A DNA stretch of 64,000 nucleotides from Anaeramoeba flamelloides (taxonomy: Eukaryota > Metamonada > Anaeramoebidae): contig JANTQA010000051.1 in assembly GCA_027625915.1 (NCBI GenBank), positions 3,596,501 to 3,660,500 on the forward strand, given 5' to 3'. Below are positions 1 to 12,364 of the stretch, in pieces. Numbering within the stretch: the stretch's first letter is position 1; every line of letters begins with the position of its first letter. The notes under the pieces are model-generated. The model searched no databases and had not been told where the DNA came from. It worked only from the letters and a program-made list of their open reading frames with translations. A program made the position numbers and the translations under genes.

Positions 1-719
1 TTTTTGGTTATATTCTTTATCAATAAAAAATTGTTGGTAAAAAAAGACAATATTATCAGATCTCCAAAACCAACTTATCTTATTTTTTAAATCAAATGTA
101 TTTATAAAAATATATTTATTGATTTAAAAGATAATTAAAAAATTACAAATTATTACCTGAAGTTAATTTTTTGCTTTTATCTCTAAAATAACTAGAATTT
201 TTTATTGTCTATCTTTACCAATTAAATTTGTAACGTTTAACTTTCTTTCTTTATCTTTAGAATACTTTTCATACAAACTTTAATTCGTTTAAAATTTCAG
301 ATATATATGTGTGTTGTTTGAAAAAGTTAGAAAATCAAATGAATTTAATACAAGAATTTTAGTAATCAATTCAATTGGTAATTCTAGTTTTTTACAAAAT
401 AATTTAATACTTTTAATTAAAATTGTTAAGGTTTTTTTGAGGATCTTTTATTATATATTTCATCTGAAATTTTATTGAAACAATATGGAAAAAATATGAT
501 TGAAATTTAAAACAAAAAAATAAATGATCTGAAAAAAAAATATTTTTGCATGATGCCCAAATAAACCATTTTACAATCAAGAAGGCCGAATTGTATGAGT
601 AAAAAAAATCTTTTTAAAGGACTTGCATCAATAGTTAGTAGAAATAATTTATTTTGTATTTTTTAGTTGAAACTATTATTTCACAATTTTGCTCATTTTT
701 TTTTTTTTATAAAACCTAA

Positions 720-995
720 TTTATTTTAAATTTTTTTTTTATTGCAAGATCAATTGTCACTTGATAAAAATATAGTATTCTAATGTATTGAAACAATGAA
801 AACCATTGTAGAGAAAGTGATATTTATAAATATTGGAATTTTCTTTCAATCTTCAATAGAAGATCAAAATAAACATTTTTGTTTTTCTCAATAATAATTT
901 CAGTTTTGCTATTTTTTTGAAAAACCATTGATTGATTAGATTTATTTCAGGTGGATAATAACTATTTTTTGAATTTTATTATTATACTGATTATT
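720..995 (+). repeat. Dispersed repeat R3, copy A
   Basis: This stretch resembles 5868-6110 in the same orientation and about 34990-35230 in reverse. The shared landmarks are a T-run followed by ATTGCAAGATC, a block ending AAAACCATTG or its variant, and CTTCAAT-GAAGATCAAAAT. It has no coding potential. The family is unidentified. The copies are clearly diverged by eye, which suggests an old family. Confidence 0.55.
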
Positions 996-1038
996 TCTTC
1001 TTTAATCTTCAAAGGTCATTTTTAAAAGATAATTGTTA

Positions 1039-1237
1039 CTGTCAATTTTGCTTTTAATTACCAAACTTCCAATGAAATTAAAGGTACAAAAAAATCTCAA
1101 ATTAAGGCACAAATTTTTGGAGTTTTTTTCATGTAAATATAATTTTACTAGAATCTGAATTTTATTGTTATATTTTTTTGATTTTTATTGTGCAATAATT
1201 TTCATTGAATTTTGTACTTTAAAAGTGGAACTGGCTG
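1039..1237. mobile_element. MITE, CAGTCAGTTTCAC family, copy 1
   Basis: A 199 bp near-palindrome bounded by TA on both sides (1037-1038 and 1238-1239). The left end is diverged (CTGTCAATTTTGC) and the right end reads GTGGAACTGGCTG. The middle keeps the AAGGCACAAA-type motifs shared by the other copies. It has no coding capacity. TA target duplications and CAGT termini are typical of Tc1/mariner-derived MITEs, so that origin is inferred. Confidence 0.7.
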
Positions 1238-1703
1238 TATTTGAAAAAAAATGTTGGACCTCTATGATAGTTATAGAATTTACTTGTGTTTTCAATTTTT
1301 TTAAAAGAAAAAGGTAAAAGGTGAAATTGGTTTTTGGTAGTATTGTTTTAATTTTCAGTATTAAAAAGTGGTATCCAAGTTGTACAATCACAAATCCCAC
1401 AATTCGTATTTAAATTAATTTGAAAATTATTACTTTATAATATTTAAAAGGAGAAAAGCCAAAAATTGATAAATTATTCCAATTTATTTGTTCTTCTGAA
1501 AAAATAATTAATAAATGAAATTAAATATCCCAATAAAAAATGATTCCTAATAAACGAGTTATATCAGATCATAATTTCAAAGTGGTTTTAATTTTAATAA
1601 AAACCTATTGTGAATTAATTTTTATTTTAAACCTAACTAAAACTTGAAAAATTAGTCCTCCTTAACAGAGAATTTTTTACAATAAACAATAAGGTAACAA
1701 GTA

Positions 1704-2447
1704 CTACTTTTTGAAAAAGCCGTAAAAATTTTCGTCTTGTTCATGTATTTTTTTCTGATAATGATAATATGGATCTAGTCCTTGCTTTAATCCACGAAGA
1801 CAGTTACTAGTTTTTTTATTTTCATTGTTTGCAAGCCATTTAATTGCATCGACATGGATTTTGATGTAAATAGGCATCTGTAAACCAGTAATGAAATATC
1901 TTTTTTTGGATCCAAGTGTGGTTCGATAGCCAATAACCCAGTTTGGATTTGTATGTAGAATTTTATTGAGTTTCTTATAGATTTTAACCGATGGTCGCCT
2001 CTTCTTTGTCTTCTCTTTCTCAATTCGAGGGGGTGTGTTAATTTTTTTGGTTTGATTTTCAGAATTTTGTTCTCCTAGACAACCGTCTTGGAGATAATTT
2101 GTTTCTGAAAGATTACTATCACAAAAATCTTGATTATTTTTTTTTTCTTTATCTTTTTCTTTATCTTTATCTTTTTGTTTTTCATTTTCTTTGTCTTTTT
2201 CTTTTTCTTTATCTTTATCTTTTTCTTTTTCTTTTTCTTTATCTTTTTCTTTATCTTTTTCTTTTTCTTTTTCATTGTCTTTTTCTTTTTCTTTTTCTTT
2301 TTCTTTTTCTTTTTCTTTTAGTTTGTGTTTCGTTTTCTTTTTCTTTTCTTTTTTATATTTTTCTTCTTGATCCTTTTCTTTACTTAGTGTGGTATTGTTA
2401 TAAGACACCAATAGATTTTTTACATAATTTCTTTCCCAATCAGACAT
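1704..2447 (-). CDS. Hypothetical KE-repeat protein, 247 aa
   Basis: I do not recognise this protein. The reading frame is open from an ATG at 2447 (start MSDWERNYVKNLL) to a stop at 1704; the TTG codons upstream give only a Phe-rich leader and were not used. Residues about 1-35 are mixed, about 35-115 form a very regular Lys-Glu/Lys-Asp tract (KEKEKEKDKEKDK), and about 115-165 are polar and basic. The last 80 residues look like a folded domain rich in aromatic residues (motifs NPNWVIGYRTTLGSKKRYF and DAIKWLANNEN). The DNA of the KE tract is a CTTTTT-like hexamer repeat. The mixed-composition C-terminus, open without interruption, argues for a real gene rather than a repeat artefact. No intron is needed. 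The nearest recognised gene is over 12 kb away. Confidence 0.6.
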   Translation of the reverse strand: MSDWERNYVKNLLVSYNNTTLSKEKDQEEKYKKEKKKKTKHKLKEKEKEKEKEKEKDNEKEKEKDKEKDKEKEKEKDKDKEKEKDKENEKQKDKDKEKDKEKKNNQDFCDSNLSETNYLQDGCLGEQNSENQTKKINTPPRIEKEKTKKRRPSVKIYKKLNKILHTNPNWVIGYRTTLGSKKRYFITGLQMPIYIKIHVDAIKWLANNENKKTSNCLRGLKQGLDPYYHYQKKIHEQDENFYGFFKK

Positions 2448-3936
2448 TATATTTAAAAAAAAAATTTTTTGGATCAAAAATTAAGTTATAGTAAAAAATT
2501 AGATATTAAATATTATATGGTATCTTCTCTAAGGAAGGATTGTCTTAGAACAAGGAATTTTGAACTAAGTGGATAACGAAAAAAAAATAAAAAAAAATTT
2601 TATTTCTCAGTTCATACTAAACTTTACTATAAAAACTGAACGAGAAATTTTTTTTGTTAAATTTATTTTTTTTGGATCTTTGTTTAAAAAAAAAACAAAA
2701 AATAAACCCTAGATTTTACCACTAGAAAACTCAATCTACATGATAAAGATATTGGATTTTGTTAAGAGAATAAACGAAATTATTATTTTTTATTTCAACA
2801 ATTTATCTTCATCAACTTTCTACCAAGAGTCAGAGAAATTTTATCTTAGTTTTTGTCAAAATAATATTTATTAAGGATCAAAACTAGATCGGTTTGGATC
2901 TTATTTCCAGATTCAAATTCTTATCAATTTGATATCTATATGTATTAACACAAATCGACAATGGTTTTTTCAATCAAACGAAATATCACAATTATTTTGT
3001 TATGACTTTTAAACGCTGTGGAAGAAAAGTTCCCCTCAGTGATAGTTGTGTTTGAAGACGCATTCAAAAAATAATCTATAAAATTTTTTTTATAAGATCT
3101 AGTTTAAAAAATCATAAATGTTTAATTTTTGGAATGTTTGTAAAGTATTTGGATTCAATTTTAGTTATTGATGATTGAAATGATTGGGATAAAACAATAA
3201 CTAATATTTCATCCAACAATATTGGTAAATATAATAGAGTATTATTGTCAGTAGCAACACTACCCTTGTGGTGGATTAAATTGAATATAACTTTTTACAG
3301 GCTGAGTATTTATTGTTTTGAAACTTTAAATTTAATATATTATTGTCAAACCATTTATAAAAAAAAAAGCCCAACACGATTAATAATTGGAAAATTGTAA
3401 ACAAAAAGTAAAACCAATGAAATTACGAAAAAAATTAATTTTAAGAGATTAGTCGTATATTTTACAACAAGGCAAAATTTTAAAATATGTTATTGGTGGT
3501 ATTCTCTACTTACAAATTTTGTATATACCAAGTGTTAAAAAAATCTGGTTGACTAAGAAAGCCATAAATGAAAATTAGTTTAGTGAGTTCAATTTTTTTT
3601 TTCCATTTTTTCTAAAAAATTTTACTATTAAATTCATTTTATTTCTCACCACATTATAACTATTTTTTACCCCATTTATTGCCAGTTTGATCATTATTAT
3701 TCTCTAACATTTCTTTGTTACCAGTAATATTTATATTAATATTTTTTTTCTTTTTTGAGAGAAAACCTTTGGTTAACCAAAAAAATTGATATATTTACGG
3801 ATTAAAAAATAATTGTATTTTTTTAAGAATAGTAGTTATAATAATCAAAGTTTTAAAGTCATGTAAAAATTTTACTAAGAAATTTTGTTTTTGTATTCAG
3901 ATAAAATTTGATTTTTCAAAATAAAATTTTCTTAAA
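2448..3936. other. Gene-free AT-rich stretch
   Basis: No open frame of convincing composition, RNA gene or clear inverted repeat was seen. The stretch just upstream of the KE gene start should hold its promoter, but no motif is identifiable. Confidence 0.4.
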
Positions 3937-4562
3937 AGATATTTGGAAATTAGTTAATTTTATCCTCAAAATTCAAAATCGATTTTTTTCTTCCAATAAT
4001 ATATAGAATTGTTATAAGGATTCTTATGAATAAAGCCAAACAATTTGTTAAAAAAATTTTTCAAAATTCAAATTTTTTTTCATTTTTTGAAAAGCATAGA
4101 AGAACCTTTTCAAAACATTAAAGAAAAAATTTTTTTGCTTAATAGATATCAATTTAATTGTTAAAATGTAGTTAAAGTTCGACCAAATATTCATTTATTG
4201 GATCACCTATACCACAATTAGTTTTATTGTCTACAATTTGAATTAAAATGTTGAGGAAAGAAAAAGAAACCAAATAAAAAAATTTTCTTTCGAAATCAAT
4301 ACTTTCCAGGATAAAACGAAATATATGTTTTCACCATTTTCAAGAATTAACTTGAAAGTGAAATAAAATAATAGGTTACTTTATTATTGTTTTATATTGG
4401 AAACTTGCAAATTTTGAATTTCAAAAAAGAGACTCAAATCAATAAATTATTTAAATGAGGTTAACTCATCCATTTCATAAGTCGTTACACAAATTTAAAA
4501 AAAAAAATTTTCAAGATCTTGACAAGATTTGACTTTATTTTCAAAAATGTACTACTCCCTTA
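3937..4562 (+). repeat. Dispersed repeat R2, copy A
   Basis: About 630 bp that aligns by eye with 10451-11090 in the same direction. Landmarks include AGATATTT near the start, AGGATTCTTRTGAA, CCAAACAATTTGTTAAAAAA, CATTTATTG and a terminal ACTACYCCC. It is non-coding and unidentified. The second copy is interrupted at its left side by a MITE. Confidence 0.6.
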
Positions 4563-5370
4563 AAGATTAATTCTTTAAATTATTTTTATTTCAACCAAGA
4601 AAAAAAATATTAATCGCCTTGTTATTTGAAAATATTAAAAGTGTTCTATTGAAGATTCTCAATAATATCCAATTTTTTCAACAAATTTCTAATGAGGGAT
4701 CAACCAAAGATAAATCCTTTACTAAATTACAATAGAAATAAACAATTTTTGTGTTTAATTTTCCTCTATTTTGTCTTCGTCATTTATTTTTTCTTTCTTA
4801 AGTGATCTCAACTTTTAATTTTCATACTAAGCAATATTCCCAATTATAAATCCTGTTAAACTTTTTTTCCCATTTCCTGTTTTTAACACAAAGGACAAAT
4901 TCTATTTTTGTTCTTGGAATTTTTGTAGTTTCATTCATTTTAAGATCATTTGTTATTTATTCCTTTTTTTTTTTGATAGTGTTTACCACCTGATTTAAAA
5001 AATCTCATTAATCAAAAACAAAGACTATTATTGAACAACTTGGTGTGTAAAAAAATGATTTTTCCGGTCACACTGGGGTTTTTATTAACAGAGGCAATTG
5101 AGCAAAAAATTATATTTTTCTTTTTCAAATTGATTTTGATAAATCTATTATATTAAAAAAAAAAAAAAAAAGATTACCATAACTTGTTAAACCTTTTAAT
5201 ATTCAAAATTATAATAGTACTCATAATTTAAATCAAAAAATATTCGATTTTTATTTATTTTTCACAATAAATTTAAATTGTTCAAGTTTATTCTCTTATT
5301 ATTATTCTTCTTCTTCATTATTTCATGGATCATCAATTCTCATTTGTTTTTTTAAAATTTAAATTTAATA

Positions 5371-5563
5371 GCCAGTATCACTTTTACGACACAAACTTTA
5401 AACAAAATTTAAGGCACAATAAAAATCTCGAATAAAAGCATATTTTTTGGAAATAATCTTTTCATAAATTATTTTATTGGAATTTGAAGTTTGTGCCTTA
5501 AATTAAGAATTTTTGTGTCTTAAATTTCGTTCAGAGTTTGTGTATTAAAAGTGAAACTGACTG
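5371..5563. mobile_element. MITE, CAGTCAGTTTCAC family, copy 2
   Basis: A near-palindrome of about 193 bp. The right terminus GTGAAACTGACTG is followed by TA (5564-5565). The left terminus is eroded (CCAGTATCAC after TA at 5369-5370). Internal AAGGCACAA and GTGCCTTAAAT motifs are mirrored across the centre. Non-coding. Confidence 0.7.
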
Positions 5564-5867
5564 TACTAGAAAATTATTCAGAAATGAATTAAACAATAAA
5601 ACAGAAAAATCTTCAAAACAATTAACAAAAAAATTCTCCAAAAAAAGAAACAAAAAAAAAAAAATTGAAGGACTTTCATCAAAATAAATAATTTTCCAGA
5701 CAAAGTAGCCCAGTTATAATAGATGGACCACATTTTTTCTATATTGTTTGAATGGTATATTAGAAAAAAAAAAAATTAATTTAGGAAATTTTCAAAATTG
5801 AAATCATTTTGAAATCATTTTTACATTTTTTGATTTTTTTCTATTTATTTTTTGATAGATAATCCAT

Positions 5868-6110
5868 TTGTAATTTTTTTTTTATTGCAAGATCGATAAT
5901 CGTCAAGTAAAAATGTGTTATTATAATATTATTTATACCGTGAAAATGATTGTCGAGAAATCTTTATTTATTTCAAGTGGAATTTTATATGATCTTCAAT
6001 TGAAGATCAAAATGATCATTGATGTTTTTTTCAATAGGGAACATAAGAATCTGTGTTTTTCTATTTTCAAGATAATCTATTGATTGATTAAATTCATTTC
6101 TGATCGTATC
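5868..6110 (+). repeat. Dispersed repeat R3, copy B
   Basis: Same family as 720-995, with ATTGCAAGATC and GATCTTCAATTGAAGATCAAAATGA landmarks spaced as in copy A. An open frame on the minus strand at 6077-6301 overlaps it but has no protein-like character and was not called. Confidence 0.5.
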
Positions 6111-6350
6111 AAAAAATACTTTATATGTTTATTATTCTTATTTTTTCTTATTTGTTCTTCAAATTTCAATGATAAAGAAAAATTCATATTTAAGGAACTA
6201 AGTACATTTTTCCATTTAGAAAAATATTTTTTGAGTGCCACAAGATATTGAAACTTTAAAACCAAAACACGATTCATTAGTATATTCGTGAAAAGAATCA
6301 AAGTAATTCAGAGTTGAATTTTGAATTCTTCAAATTTTTTAATTTTTTAG

Positions 6351-7373
6351 ATTAAATTTTTGGTTTTATTAAATGAAGTTTTGGATCTAGAAATGTGTTG
6401 ATACCTATAATTGAAATTAATCAAACAGTAAACCAAAAAAATATACTCAAAAAAGGATGTGCATTTGAAACAAATATTTTCTTTTAGAAGACCAAACACA
6501 AAAGATCACCATTCCAAATAAATTTGTTGAAATCAAGAATGATTAAAAAAAAAATCGATAAAAACCTATTTTCGAAGATTTATTTTCTTTATCTTCTTAG
6601 TTTGTATGAATAAAAACCATTTTTTTCCTTGAATTTCTCGCCCCTTAACTATTTATTATTATTTTCCAAAACATTTTTTTTCTAATTTGTTTTCAAAATT
6701 CGTTTTTGAAATATTTCTATCAAACAAAGCCTAAACAAAGAATACTATTTCAAAAATTAAAATAGAGGGGTTGAATTCTCGAATCCAAAAAAACAGTTAT
6801 AAAAGATTCAAATCAAATTAATTGAGAAAATTAAAGAAAAAATTTCAATCAGATTCAGACATTTTTTGAGTTCTCATATTAATGGAAAAAAAATAATTAT
6901 AAAATCAAAGAAATTTGTTAAATAAACCCTTATTCTCAATAAGTATTAAAAAATTATCTGATTATCTGAACTAAAACTAGAATTAGATAAATTAATGAAA
7001 ATAGGAATTCAGAATTCATTTTGAAAATTCATTAGAAATACCAGCAATTTGTTTATCAAAAATTTTCCAAATAATCGTTTTTCATAAAGAATTAAAAACA
7101 AAATAAAATAAAGAATAAGTTATTGTGTTAAATATTTCAGATAAGTTCAAGTAATAAGTGATCTTTATATATTTTTTTTTGATCAACTTTTTCATTTTTT
7201 TGATTTCGGTTTTTTGTTAGTATGAAAATATCTTATACTATTTTATATTTCACTCTTGTATTTATTAAAATATCAATGTATTTGGCAAAAGAAATGATAT
7301 GTATCATTCAGTTTGACATAAATGGTGGCACTCAAAAAATGAAAAATGTATTTACCCCTTAAAAAAATTTCAG
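6351..7373 (+). repeat. Dispersed repeat R1 (about 1 kb), copy A
   Basis: About 1 kb collinear with 43201-44227 in the same orientation. Shared landmarks are TTTTGGATCTWGAAATGTGTT at the start, a TTTTCTTTTARAAGACCAA block, CTTCTTAGTTTGT, and TTACCCCTTAAA at the end. It has no convincing coding sequence and no terminal inverted repeat that I could see. It may be a decayed, non-autonomous element. Confidence 0.65.
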
Positions 7374-9990
7374 CCTCTTGGAGATACATAAAGTGATAGA
7401 AAATAACAAATCAATAAACTGAAAAAATCAAATAAAAAATAAATATATAGAGAAGATATATATTATAATCAATTTCTTTGGTAACTCTTTGTTTTTAAGA
7501 TTCTGATAATTCAAAAAAAACTGTTTTAAATTGTTGCTTCCTTTTATAATTTTATTTTATTGAGTTTTAAATAAAAAAAAATAAAATAAATAACATCAAG
7601 TTTCTAAATCTCCAAGAGGAAAAATAAACAATTATTATAATAATAATAGATGGATAAAATCTTTTGGTCTTAAACATGTACACAAAGGAATTAGAAGAAG
7701 AACAAGATTCTTCCCCTTTAAAAACCTGAATAAATTGGAATAGAAAAACCAAAAACTCCAAAATAATTGATTTTAAAAAAACACAATTTAATGATCCAGA
7801 TTTCAAACTTATGAAAAAATTTTATTCAACTGTAATTAACAATACTTCCAAATCCTTAATCTTATAATTTTTGAGTCAATGAGATATTTTAGATTATTTT
7901 AATTCAATTTTTTAATTATTTGATATGTAAAAAGTAATAAAAAAAAAATTATTTGATTATTGTTTTTTTTATTTTTTTAAAAATATTCTTAATTTTTGTT
8001 AGTTGCAAATCAATATCAAAAAAATATTATTTTCAAAATCTTTTAGCAGATTTCTTATAAATTTTATTAAAATTTTTTTGAGGAAATAATTCCTATTTTG
8101 TTGAAAAGATAAAGAAAATAAAGTGAAAATTATTGTTTTTTTCAACAATCAGAAATATGAAAAATACTCTCAAATTTAATATTAAATTTTCTATATTCCA
8201 TTTTTTGATAATTTCTTTCTTTTTTTTTTTTTTTTGAATATCATGATAAATTGCGATTTTAGTTTGGAAATTTTTACTTGATTTTCCATTTTTGAAATTA
8301 TTCTTATCAAGCTTTGAATAAAGCATTTTATGTTGTCAAGTGTTATTAAACTCTGTAAAATCAGTTGTTCTTCAAAATTTTCTTTGTCCTGTACTGTTTG
8401 ATAAGTAACATATCAAAAATTTATCAAAATAGATATTGAACGAAAAATTTTTTGAAATTTATTAGAATTCATCAGTATCTGAAAAATCAAAAAGATTCAT
8501 AATTTCTTGATCTAAAATTATTTTTCAATCATTTTGAAAGATTTCTTCCTTCATTTTTTGATAAATAATGTTTTTCATTTTGATACATGGTTGTTTTAAA
8601 ATTGATCAATAGTCTGGTAATTATAAGATAAACAACTAATCTTGAATCGCATCCCAGAGTACCTAAATCTTAAACAGGATTTACTTTTCGAAAAAGAACA
8701 CAATTTTTTGAGTTTGAAAAGTATTGAAGTATTGGTTCTGGGATTTAAGAACTGTAACTCATTATTGATAATCGAAAAAAAAGATTTTTCATACTCTTTT
8801 GGAAAGAATAGTTATCACTCCTTATTTCGATTCTACTACTGATAAATTCAAATTTATAACATTAAATTTTGAATTAGATTTCCATTTTTTAAACCAATTA
8901 ACTCAACAAATAAAAAAACTCTAGAGAAAGAATCTTGAGAAAGAAAAGCCAATTTTATAAAGTTTCTTCATATTAAAACACATATATAATGCACTAATCA
9001 AAACTTGTGAAGAAATATTTATATGATGGAAATGAATTAAAAATTTTCTGATATTTCTTTGAATTTATCAGTATTAATTGGAGAAGAAATATTACAAAAA
9101 ATAACAATTACGAACATTTGTAACATCAAAGAGTGTTATCTGGTTTGAACAGACTCTTTTATTCTTATCAACCAAAAGACAAAAGATAAAATAATTGGGT
9201 ATGCTGCACCATTTCGGAAAAAAAAATATTTTTAATTCTATTGAGTAATGATTGAAAATTATTCATATTATAAACAATTATGAACAAACTCTCAAAGTTA
9301 TCTCATAGTTTCTTGTTTTTATTGTATTTAATTCTAAATTGAGTGAAATTAATATTTAAAAAAAAATTATTTTATTTATCTTTTATTAGCAACTATTTTG
9401 GCTAGAAGGTTACCAATTACAATTTTGTAATCATTCTGCAATAAATATCTGTTAATTAAAAACAAACTCCATAATGCAATAACATTACACCTCATAAAGT
9501 CTAAATGATATTTTTTTTTTTAATAAGATTTTTATATTTGGTACTTTCACTATTAGCTAGTATAAAAAAAAATAAAATTGAAAACATAAAGTTAGACAAA
9601 ATTTCCCATTTCAATTATCATTTCATACTAGTTAATCGAGTTTATTCAAAATATAATCAACACTTCAGTTCTTAAAATTTTTGAGACTGTTGTATTTATT
9701 GTTTTTAATACTAATATGATTTTTAAGAAGTCTCTAGTCTCAAAAAATAGGTCTATTTTTTGGTATTTAAAATTTTAAATCGCGGGGCAATGAATTTTCT
9801 TTAAACTCAACTTTAAGATATTTTTTTTCAAGAGATAATAACAAAGAGTTTTTCAAACAGTCTTATCATCTAAAAAAACCCGAATAAGAAAAAAAAACTG
9901 ATGATAAATCTTGATTATATCTGTAGAGTGCCTTCAATTGCCATCAAGTACCTTGGATTTTTTTTTTAATTTGAGAAATAAACCGAAAAT
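7374..9990. other. Gene-free stretch with remnants of dispersed repeats
   Basis: No gene was found. About 8160-8420 resembles the reverse complement of 35260-35420 (landmark CAAGCTTTGARTAAAGCATTTTATG, followed by AAACTCTGTAAAAT). Short open frames at 7567-7806, 8093-8326 and 8642-8842 lack protein-like composition. The end of the stretch (about 9905 onward) carries a GAATTCTGGAAAACCTAA-type motif also seen near 51160 and 45340. Confidence 0.45.
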
Positions 9991-10255
9991 TTAATTAATT
10001 ATCTCTTTATTTCAAAAAGTATAAAAACCGAATGACAATTTTCCAGAATTCTAAAGAAAAGAGTAAAATCGTATAGATTTTTCTCAATTCTTTTGAATTC
10101 TGGAAAACCTAACAAAAGTGTCCTAGTTTTTTTTTTTTTTGGAATAAACCGAAAATTTCTAAAAGTTTTGGATTATTCTAAAAAATTAAAATAAACCTAA
10201 CGAAAAATGAGAAAAAATATTTTTTTCAATAAAAAAAGAACAAATAATTCTTTAA

Positions 10256-10448
10256 TAGAACCAGTTACGCTTTTAAAACACAAACTTTCAAGGAAATTTT
10301 CGGTACAAAAAAATCTTAAATTTAAGTAAAATATTCAGATAATAGTAAAATAAATTCTAAAAAAATATTACAAATTTTGTGCCTTAATTTGAATTTTTTT
10401 GTGCTTAAATTTTGTTGAAAGTTTGTGTCTTAAAAGCGTAACTGACTG
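10256..10448. mobile_element. MITE, CAGTCAGTTTCAC family, copy 3
   Basis: A near-palindrome of about 193 bp ending GCGTAACTGACTG, followed by TA at 10449-10450. The left end is eroded (CCAGTTACGC). It lies at the left edge of repeat R2 copy B, whose homologue at 3937 continues leftward without it, so it probably inserted into that repeat. Confidence 0.7.
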
Positions 10449-10450
10449 TA

Positions 10451-11090
10451 AGATATTTTAAATATTAATTAATTTTATCCAAAAAATTCAAATTCATTTT
10501 TTTTTCTACCAAAAATAATTTTAATTGTTATTAGGATTCTTGTGAAAAAGACCAAACAATTTGTTAAAAAAAATTTTCAAAATTGAATTTTTTTTTTTCA
10601 TTTTTTTTTCATTTTTTGAAAATCAGAAAACAACTTTTTCAAAAACATTTGAGAAAAAAATTTTTGTTAAATAGAACTCAATTTAATTGATTAACTTTTT
10701 TGATCAATCTAACAAATATTCATTTATTGAATCATTTATACTTTAATTATTTTTATTGGTTAAGATTTGAAAGGGAATATTACTCAAAGAAAATAAAAAA
10801 CTAAATAAAAAATTTACTTTCGAAATCAATACTTTAAAAAATAAAACAGAAAAAATATTCCCCAAATACAAGAATTAACTTAATTGTTAATAAAAATAAA
10901 TTTTACTTTTTTTGGTTTTATATTGGAAAAATGTAAATTTTAGATTTCAAAAAAGGGATACAAATGAATCAATTGTTTAAATGTTGTTGAATCATCCATT
11001 TCATAATTCGAAACACAAATTAGAAAAAAAAATCAATTTCTTGATAAGATTTCATTTTTTAGAAAACAAATACTACCCCCCCCTCCCAAC
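10451..11090 (+). repeat. Dispersed repeat R2, copy B
   Basis: Direct copy of 3937-4562 with many substitutions and small length differences. It ends in a C-rich stretch (TACTACCCCCCCCTCCC) where copy A has ACTACTCCC. Non-coding. Confidence 0.6.
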
Positions 11091-11175
11091 AGTAATTTTT
11101 TTTCATTTTATTATGTTTAGAATCTAAATATTTTTTGGTATTTATCTCGTAACTTGTAAAAACTCAATTTTTTTA

Positions 11176-11373
11176 CAGTCAGTTTCACTTTTAAGACACA
11201 AACTTTCAGCGAAATTTAAGGCACAAAAAAATCTCAAATTAAGGAACAAAATTTGTAATATTTTTTTTTTACAATTTATTTTACTAGAATCCAAAATATT
11301 GTTCCTTAATTTGATATTTTTATTGTGGCTTAAATTTCGTTGAACGTTTGTACCTTAAAAGTGGAACTGGCAG
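11176..11373. mobile_element. MITE, CAGTCAGTTTCAC family, copy 4
   Basis: A 198 bp palindromic element with TA at 11174-11175 and 11374-11375. The left end CAGTCAGTTTCACTTTTAAG is intact. The right end reads GTGGAACTGGCAG. Copy 5 begins only 49 bp further on. Confidence 0.85.
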
Positions 11374-11422
11374 TAAAACAATTCATATTTACACTTTTTT
11401 TTAAATTTTATTTTAAAAAATA

Positions 11423-11617
11423 CAGTCAGTTTCACTCTTAAGGCACAAACTTTCAACGAAATTTAAGGCACAAAAAAATCTCAAATTAAGGAAAAAAATT
11501 TGTAATTTTTTTTTACAATTTATTTTTACTAGAATTTGAATTTTGTGCCTTAATTTGAGATTTTTTTTGTGCCTTAAATTTTGTTGAAAGTTTGTGTCTT
11601 AAAAGTGAAACTGACTG
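11423..11617. mobile_element. MITE, CAGTCAGTTTCAC family, copy 5
   Basis: A 195 bp palindrome with matching ends CAGTCAGTTTCACTCTTAAG and AAAGTGAAACTGACTG. TA flanks it at 11421-11422 and 11618-11619. Two arms of about 85 bp are separated by a short AT spacer. Three AAGGCACAAA-like motifs occur per arm. Non-coding. Confidence 0.88.
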
Positions 11618-11989
11618 TAATATTATTTTTTTCAAATTCAATTTCCTTTTTTTGAGTTATATATTATCCAAAATATCGATTATTATTGAATTATATCAAT
11701 TTAATCAATATTTTTTGTTTTTTTGATGTTGAAATATCTTTCTTAATAAATAAATTATTGATTAAAGTAGTTTTGGTATTTTTGTGAATGGTATTAAAAA
11801 TTTCCAGAAAAGGTGATGGGTTTTACATATTAAAAAATTGAAGTTTTTGATGTTTTGAAAATAAATAGTAAACAAACTCACAATATACAACTAAAAAAAT
11901 GTATTGTTATTATTATTTTTGAAAAATAACTTTTCGGAAAAATTAGATAAGTAATTTGTAACATTTATATTGAAAATAGAAGTTTTGAT

Positions 11990-12190
11990 GATATCATGCT
12001 TAATTCACGATAAAGTTACAAAAATCGCGATTATTTTTATCAAATCACGATATATCAGAAAATCGCGAAATATCAATATTCTCGCGATAATATAACAAAT
12101 AGTGATATTCTCTAAAATGGCGAAAATTTATATTAAATAGTGACAAATGCCCAAATATCGCGATTAAAAAGTAAACGCGATATAATAGTT
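11990..12190. repeat. Cluster of degenerate TCGCGA-containing repeats
   Basis: The self-complementary core TCGCGA or its variants (CACGAT, GGCGAAAAT, ACGCGATAT) recurs about every 20-30 bases here, in a region otherwise almost free of CpG. A weaker echo occurs at about 13650-13985, on both sides of MITE copy 6. It may be a decayed short tandem satellite. No function is evident. Confidence 0.5.
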
Positions 12191-12364
12191 GATAGGTTTT
12201 TGGGATAATTGAGAAATATTTTCACAAAAAATTTTTTTGATCAAAAAACAGATTAGGATAAAAGTCATTCTTTGAAAAAACAACAAAAAGGATACTTGAT
12301 CCAATCAAGGATCAGATCAAAGAGTTTTATTGTGGTTTTATTTTATTTGTCTGACAAGCCTATC

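Noticed and set aside
8642-8842. 66-codon plus-strand frame
   Set aside because: It starts with TTG, has random-looking composition and lies among repeat remnants.
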